From positions 1,588,636 to 1,652,635 of the forward strand of contig NZ_LFZV01000001.1 of NCBI RefSeq assembly GCF_001183965.1: a DNA stretch of 64,000 bases, given 5' to 3'. Below the pieces are notes generated by a model. It made no database searches. It had not been told where the DNA came from and saw nothing but the letters and a program-made list of their open reading frames with translations. The position numbers were made by a program, and so were the translations under genes. This document shows, one piece after another, positions 9,612-18,463 of this stretch (position 1 is its first letter; the number at the start of each line of letters is the position of its first letter). This DNA comes from Bacillus sp. FJAT-27916. Lineage in GTDB: Bacteria; Bacillota; Bacilli; Bacillales; Pradoshiaceae.

Positions 9612-10586
9612 ATGGCATTTGAAGATGCAATTATCATCGGCGGTGGTCCGTGCGGCATGCAAGCGGCTATCAGCTTTCAAGAAATAGGGAAGAGCCCGCT
9701 GATCATTGAGAAGGGGAACATCGTGAATGCTATTTATCATTACCCTACCCATCAGACATTCTTTTCAACGAGTGAGAAGCTGGAAATTGGAGATGTTGCG
9801 TTTATTACGCAAAACCGCAAACCTGTTCGTCTACAGGCCTTAACTTATTATCGAGAGGTGGCTAAGCGGAAGGAGCTTCGGGTTAACACATTTGAACGGG
9901 TCCTTTCTGCCGTGAAAAGGGAAGATGGACTCTTCAAAGTAACTACGGAAAAAGGTGAATATGAAACTCCATATGTCATTCTGGCGACTGGGTATTATGA
10001 CCAGCCGAATATGTTGGGTATACCTGGTGAGGAGCTTGATAAAGTTTACCATTATTTTAAGGAAGGGCATCCTTATTATAATCAAGATGTCGTGGTCATC
10101 GGCGGGAAAAACTCAAGTATTGATGCAGCGATGGAGCTGGCAATGGCAGGCGCAAGAGTAACCGTTATTTACCGGGGATCTGTCTATTCATCTAGTATCA
10201 AACCATGGATTCTGCCTGAATTTGAGTCTCTTGTCCGTCATGGCAAGATTAAGATGGAATTTAATGCACAAGTTCAAGAAATAAAGCCTGAGTCTGTTAT
10301 TTATGTGCAAGAAGGGAAATCATTTGAGATTAAGAATGATTTCGTGTTTGCGATGATTGGCTATCACCCAGATTTTAATTTTTTAAGAGAATGCGGAATC
10401 CAGTACGATGAGGAAAGCGGCAAGCCTGTTATCGACGTGGAAACAATGGAGACGAACGTGGAGAATCTATATATTGCCGGCGTTATTGCGGCAGGAAGAA
10501 ACGCGAATGAGATTTTCATTGAGAACGGTCGTTTTCACGGGGGGCAAATTGCGCGATCCATAGCAGAGAAAGAACAGAAGCAGTAA
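9612..10586 (+). CDS. ypdA: Bacillithiol disulfide reductase YpdA (Bdr)
   Basis: FAD/NADPH-dependent reductase of 324 residues that returns oxidised bacillithiol to the thiol. It has the N-terminal FAD fingerprint IIIGGGPCGMQAA, a second nucleotide-binding motif VVIGGKNSSIDAA (about residue 160) for NADPH and the C-terminal NLYIAGVIAAGRN segment that contacts FAD. The cysteine in GGGPCG is the conserved YpdA cysteine; the CxxC pair of thioredoxin reductases is missing, which separates it from TrxB. The bacillithiol biosynthesis genes bshB1 and bshA lie about 38 kb downstream in this window. GAGGAGGAGAAAG precedes the ATG. Confidence 0.9.
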   Translation: MAFEDAIIIGGGPCGMQAAISFQEIGKSPLIIEKGNIVNAIYHYPTHQTFFSTSEKLEIGDVAFITQNRKPVRLQALTYYREVAKRKELRVNTFERVLSAVKREDGLFKVTTEKGEYETPYVILATGYYDQPNMLGIPGEELDKVYHYFKEGHPYYNQDVVVIGGKNSSIDAAMELAMAGARVTVIYRGSVYSSSIKPWILPEFESLVRHGKIKMEFNAQVQEIKPESVIYVQEGKSFEIKNDFVFAMIGYHPDFNFLRECGIQYDEESGKPVIDVETMETNVENLYIAGVIAAGRNANEIFIENGRFHGGQIARSIAEKEQKQ

Positions 10587-10618
10587 ATAAAATGGATGAT
10601 TGTGATAGAGGTGTAAGA

Positions 10619-11587
10619 ATGAAGAAGATATCATTAATTACGACTGGCGGAACCATTGCCAGTAAAGAAATGTCAAAGGGATTGCTGGACTCTGGTGTTC
10701 TGAGCGGTGATGAACTCGCTTCGCTGTGTCAATTACCGGACGGATTTGAAATTAAGGTCATTGACTTGTTCCAGAAGCCTTCTATGCATATTAATTTTGA
10801 TCGAATGACAGCTATTAAAGAGGCGATTGAAACAGAGCTTGCAGATAAGAGTGTAGCAGGGGTCGTTGTTACCCATGGGACAGACTCGCTTGAAGAAACC
10901 GCCTATTTTCTTGATTTAACAACCAATGATCCTCGCCCAATTGTGGTCACAGGATCTCAGCGCTCACCGCAAGATGTTGGTACAGATGTCTATTCCAATC
11001 TCCGCAACTCCATTTTCGTTGCCGCGAATGAAATGCTTCATGATGTGGGAGTGCTTGTAGTATTTAATGAACGTATATACTCTGCGAGATATGTCAAGAA
11101 GGTCCACGCCTCCAATCTACAAGGGTTTGAATCCTTTGGGTATGGATACCTGGGCATTATTGATAATGATGTAGTCAGTGTGTACCAAAAGCCGATTTAT
11201 CATGAATCATATGAGGTTTTGGGGAATAAGATTCCAAGGGTAGAGATTATTAAATGCTATACCGGATCGGATGGATTATTCATCGATGCAGCCGTACATA
11301 ATGGTGTTCAAGGAATCGTTCTTGAAGGGGTCGGAAGAGGACAAGTAACTCCTTATATGGTTGATTCCATCCAAAAGGCTTTAGACCAAGGTGTGAAGGT
11401 GGTCATGACAACAAGTGCAGAGGAGGGCAAGGTATATCCGGCATACGGATATGTAGGAAGTGCCCATGATTTGCGAACGAGAGGGGTCATTCTCGGGGAG
11501 GACTATGATAGTAAGAAGGCACGAATCAAGCTGGCCGTCTTATTAGCAAATGGAAAGAAAAATATTGAGCAGGCCTTTCAACTGTGA
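10619..11587 (+). CDS. ansA: Type I L-asparaginase
   Basis: Cytoplasmic asparaginase that hydrolyses L-asparagine to aspartate and ammonia. The 322-residue product has both catalytic threonine motifs: TTGGTIAS (about residues 8-15) and VVTHGTDSLEETA (about 82-94), with the conserved lysine region YVKKVHAS further on. ATG 10619 with AGAGGTG upstream is chosen over an in-frame ATG at 10592 that has no ribosome binding site and would add nine unrelated residues. It follows ypdA after about 30 bases without a terminator, so cotranscription is likely. Confidence 0.92.
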   Translation: MKKISLITTGGTIASKEMSKGLLDSGVLSGDELASLCQLPDGFEIKVIDLFQKPSMHINFDRMTAIKEAIETELADKSVAGVVVTHGTDSLEETAYFLDLTTNDPRPIVVTGSQRSPQDVGTDVYSNLRNSIFVAANEMLHDVGVLVVFNERIYSARYVKKVHASNLQGFESFGYGYLGIIDNDVVSVYQKPIYHESYEVLGNKIPRVEIIKCYTGSDGLFIDAAVHNGVQGIVLEGVGRGQVTPYMVDSIQKALDQGVKVVMTTSAEEGKVYPAYGYVGSAHDLRTRGVILGEDYDSKKARIKLAVLLANGKKNIEQAFQL

Positions 11588-11677
11588 CTTTAGCCGTAAA
11601 TACAGCACGAATTGGATGTATTTTTATCATGTACATGGTAGGATAGATGGTAAGTATGGGAGAGGAAGGAGTATGCC

Positions 11678-12352
11678 ATGTTAAATATATTAACCGCAGG
11701 GGTTGCTCCTGGTTTAGCCCTGCTTATCTATTTCTATTTAAAAGACCAATATAATACAGAGCCGATATCGGTTGTGTTAAAAGCATTTGTATATGGAGCA
11801 TTGATTGTTATTCCAGTCATGTTCTTTCAATATGTTCTCGATGCAGAAGGCTTGCTTCAGGCTACATGGGCTGATTCCTTTTTAGCCAAGGGTTTTTTGG
11901 AGGAAACGCTGAAATGGGGAATCTTCCTCCTGCTCATTTTCGGTCATGTTGAATTTGATGAACCATATGATGGAATTGTCTATGGGGTGGCCATTTCTCT
12001 TGGATTTGCAACATTTGAAAATATTCTCTATTTGTTCTCAAATGGGGTTGAATATGCATGGGGCAGAGCTTTATTCCCGGTGTCTAGTCACGGGCTGTTC
12101 GGGGTAATCATGGGCTTTTATTTCGGGAAGGCCAAATTTTCAAAAGAAAAGCGCTTGAAATATATGGTAATTGCCCTTGTCGTTCCATTCCTGCTGCATG
12201 GATTATTTAATTATATTCTCATGATAGAGGTTAATTGGTATGTTTACTTGATTCCTTTTATGTTCTTCCTTTGGGGACTTGGATTATGGAAGGTGAAAAA
12301 AGCCCGTATCCTAACGGAGAAGGCCTTTAAGCAATCCTTTGAAACGTTATAA
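11678..12352 (+). CDS. prsW: Intramembrane protease PrsW
   Basis: Polytopic membrane protease that makes the first cut in the anti-sigma factor RsiW in B. subtilis and so releases sigma-W under envelope stress. The 224-residue protein has about seven to eight hydrophobic helices and the family's conserved motifs: FLEETLKW (EExxK, about residue 75), EPYDGIVYGVAISLGFATFEN (about 95-115), SSHGLFG and LLHGLFNY, whose Glu and His residues form the active site. The location next to ansA and sleB matches ypdC/prsW. AGAGGAAGGAG lies before the start. RsiW itself is not in the window. Confidence 0.93.
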   Translation: MLNILTAGVAPGLALLIYFYLKDQYNTEPISVVLKAFVYGALIVIPVMFFQYVLDAEGLLQATWADSFLAKGFLEETLKWGIFLLLIFGHVEFDEPYDGIVYGVAISLGFATFENILYLFSNGVEYAWGRALFPVSSHGLFGVIMGFYFGKAKFSKEKRLKYMVIALVVPFLLHGLFNYILMIEVNWYVYLIPFMFFLWGLGLWKVKKARILTEKAFKQSFETL

Positions 12353-12360
12353 TTGTCACT

Positions 12361-12394
12361 AACTCTTCATTCATTCTTGAATGGAGAGTTTTTT
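12361..12394 (+). terminator. Intrinsic terminator of prsW
   Basis: AACTCTTCATTCA and TGAATGGAGAGTT form a stem with one mismatch and a TTCT loop, followed by TTTT. Confidence 0.85.
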
Positions 12395-12410
12395 GTAGTT
12401 GGCGGCTTTT

Positions 12411-12439
12411 GCATATTTTATCTGAGATTGTAAAAACTA
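12411..12439 (+). promoter_or_regulatory. Possible sigma-G promoter of sleB-ypeB
   Basis: GCATA (12411-12415) and AAAACTA (12433-12439), 17 bases apart, partly match the sigma-G pattern. sleB is a forespore gene in B. subtilis; the match here is modest. Confidence 0.3.
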
Positions 12440-12475
12440 CCCTTACTGTCATTACTATTTCAGGAGGGCATACGT

Positions 12476-13342
12476 ATGAAAGGCTTAGCAAGAAAATCAT
12501 TTTCCTGCCTATTGATTGGCGTTATTCTCACATTGCTGCCAATCTATAACCAAGATGTATCCGCATTCTCGAACCAGGTCATTCAAAAGGGGGCGACCGG
12601 TGATGATGTAGTCGAGCTGCAGGCGCGTTTGCAGAATATCGGCTATTATCATGGCCAAATAGACGGGGTGTTTGGCTGGGGCACCTATTGGGCGCTCCGC
12701 AACTTCCAGGAAAGCTATGGGTTGCCGATTGATGGCCTGGCTGGAAGTGCGACAAAGCAGAAATTGTCTAATGTATCAAATTTCAATAAGACATGGGTTC
12801 ATCAGCAAATTAATTCAGGCAATACCTTCACGTACTATCAAGGGATGCCGCTTGAGCATCAGGTCAAAAAATCTACATCAGGTACAACGTCTGCGACAAA
12901 TAAGCCCGCAACGAACAAAAACACAACTGCTGGAACGGCCACAACCACTTCCACGAGCGGGACAGCGGCGAATATCCCATCAGGATTTTCTGAAAGTGAT
13001 ATTAATTTAATGGCTAATGCCGTCTATGGAGAATCTCGTGGAGAGCCATATGAAGGACAAGTCGCTGTAGCAGCTGTCATCTTAAACCGCGTTCAAAGCG
13101 CCTCGTTCCCGAATACCGTATCAGGTGTTATCTTCCAGCCGGGGGCATTTACTGCCGTGTCAGATGGACAGATTTGGCTGACACCTAATGAACAGGCTAA
13201 GCAAGCCGTCATGGATGCAATGAACGGATGGGATCCAACAGGTGAGGCGGAATATTACTTTAATCCAGAAACGGCGACAAGCGCCTGGATATGGACAAGA
13301 CCGCAAATAAAACAAATCGGCAAGCATATTTTCTGCCGCTAG
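12476..13342 (+). CDS. sleB: Spore cortex-lytic enzyme SleB
   Basis: Lytic transglycosylase stored in the spore that breaks down cortex peptidoglycan during germination. The 288 residues comprise a signal peptide (about 1-30, ending near VSA), a peptidoglycan-binding domain (about 36-98, KGATGDDVVELQARLQNIGYY...LPIDGLAG), a threonine/serine/asparagine-rich linker (about 133-170) and the Hydrolase_2 catalytic domain (about 175-288) with the key glutamate in VYGESRGEPYEGQVAVAAV. The linker is low-complexity and likely flexible. CAGGAGGG precedes the ATG. It is followed 11 bases later by ypeB, its stabilising partner. Confidence 0.96.
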   Translation: MKGLARKSFSCLLIGVILTLLPIYNQDVSAFSNQVIQKGATGDDVVELQARLQNIGYYHGQIDGVFGWGTYWALRNFQESYGLPIDGLAGSATKQKLSNVSNFNKTWVHQQINSGNTFTYYQGMPLEHQVKKSTSGTTSATNKPATNKNTTAGTATTTSTSGTAANIPSGFSESDINLMANAVYGESRGEPYEGQVAVAAVILNRVQSASFPNTVSGVIFQPGAFTAVSDGQIWLTPNEQAKQAVMDAMNGWDPTGEAEYYFNPETATSAWIWTRPQIKQIGKHIFCR

Positions 13343-13353
13343 AGGTGAGTAAA

Positions 13354-14709
13354 TTGATTAGAAATGTACTTATCGGAGTATTGGCCATTGGCCTAGCTGG
13401 TACAGCCTATTGGGGCTATACGGAAAGGCAAGAGAAGAACGCTATTTTAATTCATGCAGAGAATAATTATCAGCGTGCCTTTAATGACCTTGCCTATGAA
13501 ATGGATGTATTGAATGACAAGATTGGGACAACACTTGCGATGAATTCGCGCACATCCCTGTCACCGGCTCTCGTGGATGTGTGGAGAATCACGAATACGG
13601 CCCATGGCAGTGTTGGACAGCTGCCGCTAACATTAATGCCATTTAATGAGACTGAGGCTTTCTTGACCAAAATCGGGGATTTCGCCTATAAAACCTCGGT
13701 GCGCGATCTGGATAAATCTCCCCTGACAGATGAGGAATATAAGACGCTTGAGCGTCTGTATGCTAATTCAACAGAGATTCAACAGGAGCTGCGGAAGGTC
13801 CAAGGAGAAATTATGAACAATAACCTAAAGTGGACTGACGTAGAGACGGTGCTTGCTCAGGCTGAAGGGGATGAACCTCAGGACAATCTCGTCATTGATG
13901 GCTTGAAGACGATTGAGAATAATGTGAAGTCCTACGGACAGAAAGAGGATTATGGTACTACCTTCACATCCTCTGCTAAGAAAATCACCTATGAACACTT
14001 AACTGATGCAGCCATAACACGCAAGGAAGCAATCAAACATGCGAAGGAATATGCCAATGTAAAGGATGCAAAATCGATTAAGGTAACGGAGAATAAAGAC
14101 GGATCTAATTATGGTTTCTATCATGTGAGCATGAAGGTCGCCGATACTGGTGAGAATGTTGATGTGGATTTAACGAAAAAGGGCGGATATCCTATCTACA
14201 TCATTAATGACCGCTCAGTGGGCGAAGCAACAATCAGTCTGAATGATGGGTACAAGAAAGCGAAAAGCTATCTTGAAAAAATGGGCTACAAAAACTTAGG
14301 CTTGTTTGAAAGTACGCAATATCAAAATGTCGGTGTTTATACCTTTGTGACTGAGCTAAATACCGTGCCGGTATATGCAGAGGCAATCAAAATCAAGGTA
14401 GGCTTGGATGATGGCTCCATTGTCGGTCTTGTTGCAGAGGATTACCTGCAAAATCATAAGGAACGGACGATTGGCAAACCGAAACTAAGCGAGGAAGAAG
14501 CGGCGAAAACCATCAGCTCGAAGGTGAAAATTCAAGATCAAAGGCTGGCCATGATCACCAATGACCTTTACGAGGATGTCCTTTGCTATGAATTTATGGG
14601 CACAATCGGGAATGATACCTACCGGATTTATATTAATGCGGATACGGGTCAGGAGGAAAAAGTGGAGAAAATGCATGAAGCCTCCAAGGTTTATAATAAT
14701 GTGTCATAA
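13354..14709 (+). CDS. ypeB: Germination protein YpeB
   Basis: Spore protein needed for SleB to accumulate and for its inhibition until germination. TTG 13354 is taken as the start because AGAGGTGAG lies just before it and because the product then begins LIRNVLIGVLAIGL, as in other YpeB proteins, and is 451 residues long, about the usual size. An ATG 63 bases upstream would run through the sleB end and is unlikely. The protein has an N-terminal membrane anchor (about 5-22), a helical domain with coiled-coil character, and C-terminal PepSY-like repeats (about 245-450). The gene's own terminator hairpin was split from its T run by an IS insertion just downstream. Confidence 0.94.
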   Translation: MIRNVLIGVLAIGLAGTAYWGYTERQEKNAILIHAENNYQRAFNDLAYEMDVLNDKIGTTLAMNSRTSLSPALVDVWRITNTAHGSVGQLPLTLMPFNETEAFLTKIGDFAYKTSVRDLDKSPLTDEEYKTLERLYANSTEIQQELRKVQGEIMNNNLKWTDVETVLAQAEGDEPQDNLVIDGLKTIENNVKSYGQKEDYGTTFTSSAKKITYEHLTDAAITRKEAIKHAKEYANVKDAKSIKVTENKDGSNYGFYHVSMKVADTGENVDVDLTKKGGYPIYIINDRSVGEATISLNDGYKKAKSYLEKMGYKNLGLFESTQYQNVGVYTFVTELNTVPVYAEAIKIKVGLDDGSIVGLVAEDYLQNHKERTIGKPKLSEEEAAKTISSKVKIQDQRLAMITNDLYEDVLCYEFMGTIGNDTYRIYINADTGQEEKVEKMHEASKVYNNVS

Positions 14710-14727
14710 GTGAAGAGCAAAGAAAAG

Positions 14728-14747
14728 CCGGATGAATCATCATCCGG
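14728..14747 (+). repeat. Left copy of a 20-bp palindromic target duplication
   Basis: A perfect stem-loop, CCGGATGA - ATCA - TCATCCGG. An identical copy lies at 16509-16528 on the other side of the IS. It is the ypeB terminator hairpin; here it is followed by the IS end (TCAGACTG) and not by T residues, so this copy should no longer terminate well. Confidence 0.92.
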
Positions 14748-16508
14748 TCAGACTGTAGACAAAATCCATTTAGGGTTTGGTCTACAGTTTTTTTGTGCCC
14801 TCGCACTCCATATGGACATGAAATTTATTTTCGGCAGAATGGACTCAGCGAACCGTGGGGGAGCTGCTTTCGCCAGCTCGCCTTCGGCAAGAGCTGTCAT
14901 CAGCCTGCCTCCTTCTCCCACAGGAGTCTCGCCCATTCTGCCGAAAATAGGAGCCTATCCTTCATGATTAAACGTTTTGGAAACAAACAGTATTTACCGA
15001 ATTTATTATAATAAAGTTAACGATACTTGCTGAAGGTGATGATGAGATGTTAACCAAACATACCCCTAAAAACCGCGAACAATTAGAAATGATTACTTTG
15101 GACCAACTCGTACCCGAGAATCATTTGGTGCGGAAAGTCGAAGCTGCGATTGACTTTTCCTTCATTTACTCACTGGTCGAGGATGCTTATTCGGCTGAGC
15201 GAGGTCGCCCTAGCATTGATCCTATTGTCCTCATCAAAATGACCTTCATCTAGTACATGTTTGGCATCCGGTCCATGCGCAAAACCATCGAAGAGATTGA
15301 GACCAACCTGGCCTATCGCTGGTTTCTTGGATTTGGTTTTCATGATAAGGTGCCCCATTTCTCAACCTTCGGTAAAAATTATGAACGCCGATTCAAAGAT
15401 ACGGATCTTTTTGAACAGATTTTCTTTCAGATTCTGAATCAAGCTGCGGATAAAAAACTAATCCGTCCTGAACATGTATTTATTGATTCTACTCATGTGA
15501 AAGCGAGCGCCAACAAACGTAAGTTTGAGAAGAAGGTTGTGCGCAAGGAAACAAAAGCCTATCAAGAACGATTGAATCTGGAAATCAACCGTGACCGTGA
15601 CGAACATGGAAAAAAACCAATTCCTCCCGATAAATTCAAAAAGGAAGAGAGGAAAGAAATCAAGGAGAGTACGACCGATCCTGATAGTGGGTACTATGTC
15701 AAAGATGAGCGAACCAAGCAGTTTGCTTATTCGTTACACGCAGCCTCCGACCGCAACGGATTGTCTTGGGAACGATTGTGCCCCCCGGAAACGTTCATGA
15801 CAGCACGATGTTTGAACCCTTGATGGAGAAGGTCATGGAGAATACCGGAAAACCAAGCGCTGTGGCCGCTGATGCTGGATATAAGACTCCCGCCATTGCT
15901 CAATACCTGTTGGAAAACTAAATTCGCCCAGCTTTACCCTATACACGTCCCAAATCAAAAGAAGGTCTCATGAAAAAGACCGAATTTGTCTATGATGTAC
16001 ATTACGACTGCTATCTTTGTCCGGGAGGACAAGAACTACCATATCGTACGACTACGAAAGAAGGCTATCGGCAATATCTTTCCAATCCCCTTCATTGTAA
16101 GGAATGTCCGCTTCTATCTGTCTGCACCCAAAGTAAAAACCATCAGAAGCTGATTCAGCGCCATGTTTGGGAGGAACACTTAGAGGAAGCCGACCATCTC
16201 CGTCATACGGAAAAGAACAAAATCATCTACGCAAGACGCAAAGAATCAATTGAACGGGTCTTTGCCGATGCAAAGGAAAAGCATGGAATGCGGTGGACAA
16301 CCCTTAGGGGAATTGAAAAATTGTCCATGCAGGCGATGCTTACTTTTGCTGCAATGAACCTAAAGAAGATGGCCAATTGGCTATGGAAAACGCCAAAAAT
16401 GGCCTAATAAAGAGAGCAGGAGAAGTCTGTCTTACGGAGGAAATATCAAAAAATCAAAAAATGGACTGAGAATAAAAGAATTCTCCGTCCATTTTGTCGA
16501 CAGTCTGG
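14748..16508 (+). mobile_element. IS1182-like insertion sequence (about 1.76 kb)
   Basis: The left end TCAGACTGTAGACAAAAT and the complement of the right end, CCAGACTGTCGACAAAAT, are imperfect terminal inverted repeats. Both outer flanks carry the same 20-bp palindrome, the expected footprint of target duplication. Inside is one transposase gene in + orientation with inactivating lesions. Between the left end and the gene (about 14790-15010) lies a GC-rich noncoding stretch that folds extensively and whose relative is found in the remnant at 31.75-31.93 kb. The transposase resembles the IS1182 family. Confidence 0.88.
15047..16407 (+). pseudogene. IS1182-family transposase, disrupted by two stops and a frameshift
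   Basis: Three pieces together make a typical transposase of about 453 residues. Piece 1 (15047-15253) begins MLTKHTPKNREQLEMITLDQL and is cut by TAG at 15251, where the family usually reads IQY; a C-to-T change of CAG explains it. Piece 2 (from 15254) contains the DDE-like region HVFIDSTHVKASANKRK. A missing base near 15761 shifts the frame: restoring one T gives NGFVLGTIVPPGNVHDS. In the new frame TAA at 15919 interrupts EN-IRPALPYTRPKSK, again one C-to-T step from CAA. Piece 3 (15922-16407) has the cysteine cluster CYLCPGG/CKECPLLSVC and ends with IERVFADAKEKHGMRWTTLRG. The element is probably immobile unless helped in trans. Confidence 0.9.
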
Positions 16509-16534
16509 CCGGATGAATCATCATCCGGTTTTTT
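16509..16534 (+). terminator. Right copy of the duplicated palindrome, with T run (original ypeB terminator)
   Basis: The same 20-bp hairpin as at 14728-14747 followed directly by TTTTTT. This copy is still a complete intrinsic terminator, now at the right flank of the IS. Confidence 0.88.
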
Positions 16535-16597
16535 CTTTTGCGCTAGTAAGACTAATCAGCTTAATATATTTACAAACAGAAACAAACAAGGAGAGGG

Positions 16598-16960
16598 ATG
16601 GGTTTGATTAATTATCACAATAAAAGATTTGTCTCTATTGAAAATACATCTAATGGAGAAGTATCGATTAAGACTTTTTTTGACTATAGGCAGGAAGGTC
16701 AGATTGTTACAGCGACTTACAGCGGCGGACAAATTATACAAGGGATGTTGATTGGATTAGTGAAGGTGGATGGCAGCTTGGAATTTCGATACAATCATGT
16801 AAATAGGAATAATGAACTAAGAGGCGGCTTTTGCAGGTCAACACCGGAAATCTTGCCTGATGGACGAATCAGATTGCATGAAAACTGGACATGGATGGAT
16901 ATTGAACGGACAGCTGGAAGCTCTATCGTCGAGGAAGTTATTCATGAATTAGATTATTGA
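16598..16960 (+). CDS. Small conserved hypothetical protein (often labelled N-acetylglutamate synthase)
   Basis: A 120-residue soluble protein. It has beta-strand-like alternation with VTATYSGGQIIQG, LEFRYNHVNRNNELRGG and STPEILPDGRIRLHENWTW, which I recognise from a widespread small family in Bacillus and relatives. Databases often call it N-acetylglutamate synthase, but nothing in it resembles the GNAT fold, and I would not assign that function. The start is either ATG 16598, only four bases after AAGGAG, or TTG 16604. It stands alone between the IS and the decayed ypfA and has no counterpart at this site in B. subtilis, so it may be an accessory gene. Confidence 0.7.
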   Translation: MGLINYHNKRFVSIENTSNGEVSIKTFFDYRQEGQIVTATYSGGQIIQGMLIGLVKVDGSLEFRYNHVNRNNELRGGFCRSTPEILPDGRIRLHENWTWMDIERTAGSSIVEEVIHELDY

Positions 16961-17077
16961 TGGACGTGAAAAAAAGAGTTTGTAACAATCTTTTCCTTTT
17001 CTAGGTTATTTGGCATTATAATAAATAAGCCCTATTTCTTCGTTTTATTTAACAAATTGGGGGAAGGGAATCTGTTT

Positions 17078-17436
17078 ATGCTGACAATTGGTATGGCTTT
17101 TATCCTAGAAGATGAGAACGGTGTCCAGACAGTAAAATATATAAATGTAAGATTGCTGACTACACAAATGAGGAAGTATTTATTGATTATCCAATCAATC
17201 TAGATACAAATAAGCTGAGTTATCTGCAGACAGGAACAGAGCTTTTCGTCACTTTTTTGGCTAAGGATCAGCATACATACCGGTTTCAAACAAAGGTCAT
17301 TCGTAAGCACCGGGAAAACATCCCCATGCTTGTTCTCTATTATCCTGGGGATTCTCGTTTAACTAAAATTCAGCGCGGAGAATTTGTGCGTTTTGAACGG
17401 CAGCTGGAGGAAAGAAATAAGGTTGCTGCTGATTAA
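17078..17436 (+). pseudogene. ypfA: Decayed ypfA (PilZ-type c-di-GMP receptor)
   Basis: YpfA (DgrA) binds cyclic di-GMP and restrains flagellar motility in B. subtilis. Here a good ribosome binding site (GGGGGAAGGG) leads to ATG 17078 and MLTIGMAFILEDENG, but a TA insertion in AAATATATAAATG (about 17136-17146) shifts the frame. In the other frame the YcgR-like N-terminal domain continues (KCKIADYTNEEVFIDYP...), reaching QRGEFVR, where the c-di-GMP RxxxR motif should read QRREFVR. After KVAAD comes TAA at 17434. The PilZ domain proper is missing except for a faint trace near 17446-17485 (VTLILKGCGM). The gene is dead by frameshift, loss of a key arginine and deletion. It keeps its normal place upstream of ypfB and cmk. 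Confidence 0.82.
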
Positions 17437-17477
17437 TCTTCCTTTCCATGGTTACACTTATCTTAAAGGGGTGCGGC

Positions 17478-17681
17478 ATGGAAACGGTAGAGCGTATCAT
17501 CAAGAAAATGATATTCATTCAATTGGTATTTTTACTTTTTTTTCAATTGTTTTTTCATCGAGATGACACATTTCATAAATGGAAAGCCCTAGTCCAATAT
17601 GAGGGTGTATTGAAGGAAAATTACTCCTCTATTGTGGAGGCATTATCAGGCGGCGGACGAGAGGAAGAGAAGGCAAAGTGA
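17478..17681 (+). CDS. ypfB: YpfB family small membrane protein (DUF5359)
   Basis: A 67-residue protein with one membrane helix (about residues 9-28, MIFIQLVFLLFFQLFF) and a short charged tail containing QYEGVLKENY. The layout matches the YpfB family that always sits between ypfA and cmk; its role is not known. ATG 17478 has AAAGGGGTG seven bases upstream. The N-terminal part overlaps the last traces of the decayed ypfA. Confidence 0.72.
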   Translation: METVERIIKKMIFIQLVFLLFFQLFFHRDDTFHKWKALVQYEGVLKENYSSIVEALSGGGREEEKAK

Positions 17682-17782
17682 ATGTGCTTTGTCTTCTTTT
17701 ATATGGAGTTCGTTCTTTATAATTCGTAAAGCTGTGTTAAAATAAGCATGTAATAGATTTGTTTGACAACAAGGAGGAACAA

Positions 17783-18463
17783 ATGGAAAAGAAACTGTCA
17801 ATTGCTATCGATGGACCTGCGGCGGCGGGAAAAAGCACCGTAGCAAAAATTATCGCTAAAAAATTAACCTACATATATATTGATACGGGAGCAATGTACA
17901 GGGCACTAACCTATAAGGCGCTCAAACAAAACGTTAATCCAAATGATGAGGCTTCTCTTTATTCCCTGCTGATGGATACGGATATCACGTTAAAAAACAA
18001 TGAAACTGGACAAGACGTATTGGTAGACGGTGAAGTGGTCTCCAATGCAGTTAGAACCCCAGAGGTGACAAAGAACGTATCTGCAGTGGCACAGCATAAG
18101 CTGGTACGGGAAGAAATGGTGAGACGTCAACAGCTTCTCTCAGAACAAGGAGGAGTGGTCATGGATGGGCGCGATATTGGTACACATGTCATGCCCAATG
18201 CCGAGGTGAAGATCTTTATGCTGGCAAGTGTTGATGAGCGGGCAAAACGCCGGCATGACGAGAATCTTCTAAAAGGATTTGACTCCAATTTGGAGGAGCT
18301 GAAACAGGAGATTGCTTCACGGGATAAGTTTGATTCCGAGCGGGAGGTATCTCCATTGAAAAAAGCGGATGATGCGATCGAGCTTGATACAACAAGCCTT
18401 ACGATTGAAGAAGTAGTGGATGCAATTATCCGTATTGCTAATGAGAAAGGAGTAAGTGGATGA
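17783..18463 (+). CDS. cmk: Cytidylate kinase
   Basis: Phosphorylates CMP and dCMP to the diphosphates. The 226-residue product has the P-loop [13 protein letters not shown] at residues 6-18, the CMP-binding [11 protein letters not shown], the [16 protein letters not shown] segment with conserved Arg and Asp, and the lid [11 protein letters not shown]. Length is normal for the Gram-positive enzyme. AAGGAGGAAC precedes ATG 17783; the frame open to 17759 has no start signal. Its stop overlaps the plsC start (ATGA), so the two are translationally coupled. Confidence 0.96.
   Translation: MEKKLSIAIDGPAAAGKSTVAKIIAKKLTYIYIDTGAMYRALTYKALKQNVNPNDEASLYSLLMDTDITLKNNETGQDVLVDGEVVSNAVRTPEVTKNVSAVAQHKLVREEMVRRQQLLSEQGGVVMDGRDIGTHVMPNAEVKIFMLASVDERAKRRHDENLLKGFDSNLEELKQEIASRDKFDSEREVSPLKKADDAIELDTTSLTIEEVVDAIIRIANEKGVSG

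Noticed and set aside
15251..15921. Programmed recoding in the IS transposase
   Set aside because: Relatives of this family use a single open frame, no slippery heptamer is seen at the shift, and there are two extra stop codons. Mutation is simpler.
16598..16960. N-acetylglutamate synthase activity for the small protein
   Set aside because: This name is common in databases for the family, but the sequence has no GNAT or kinase-like motif and no arginine genes are near.
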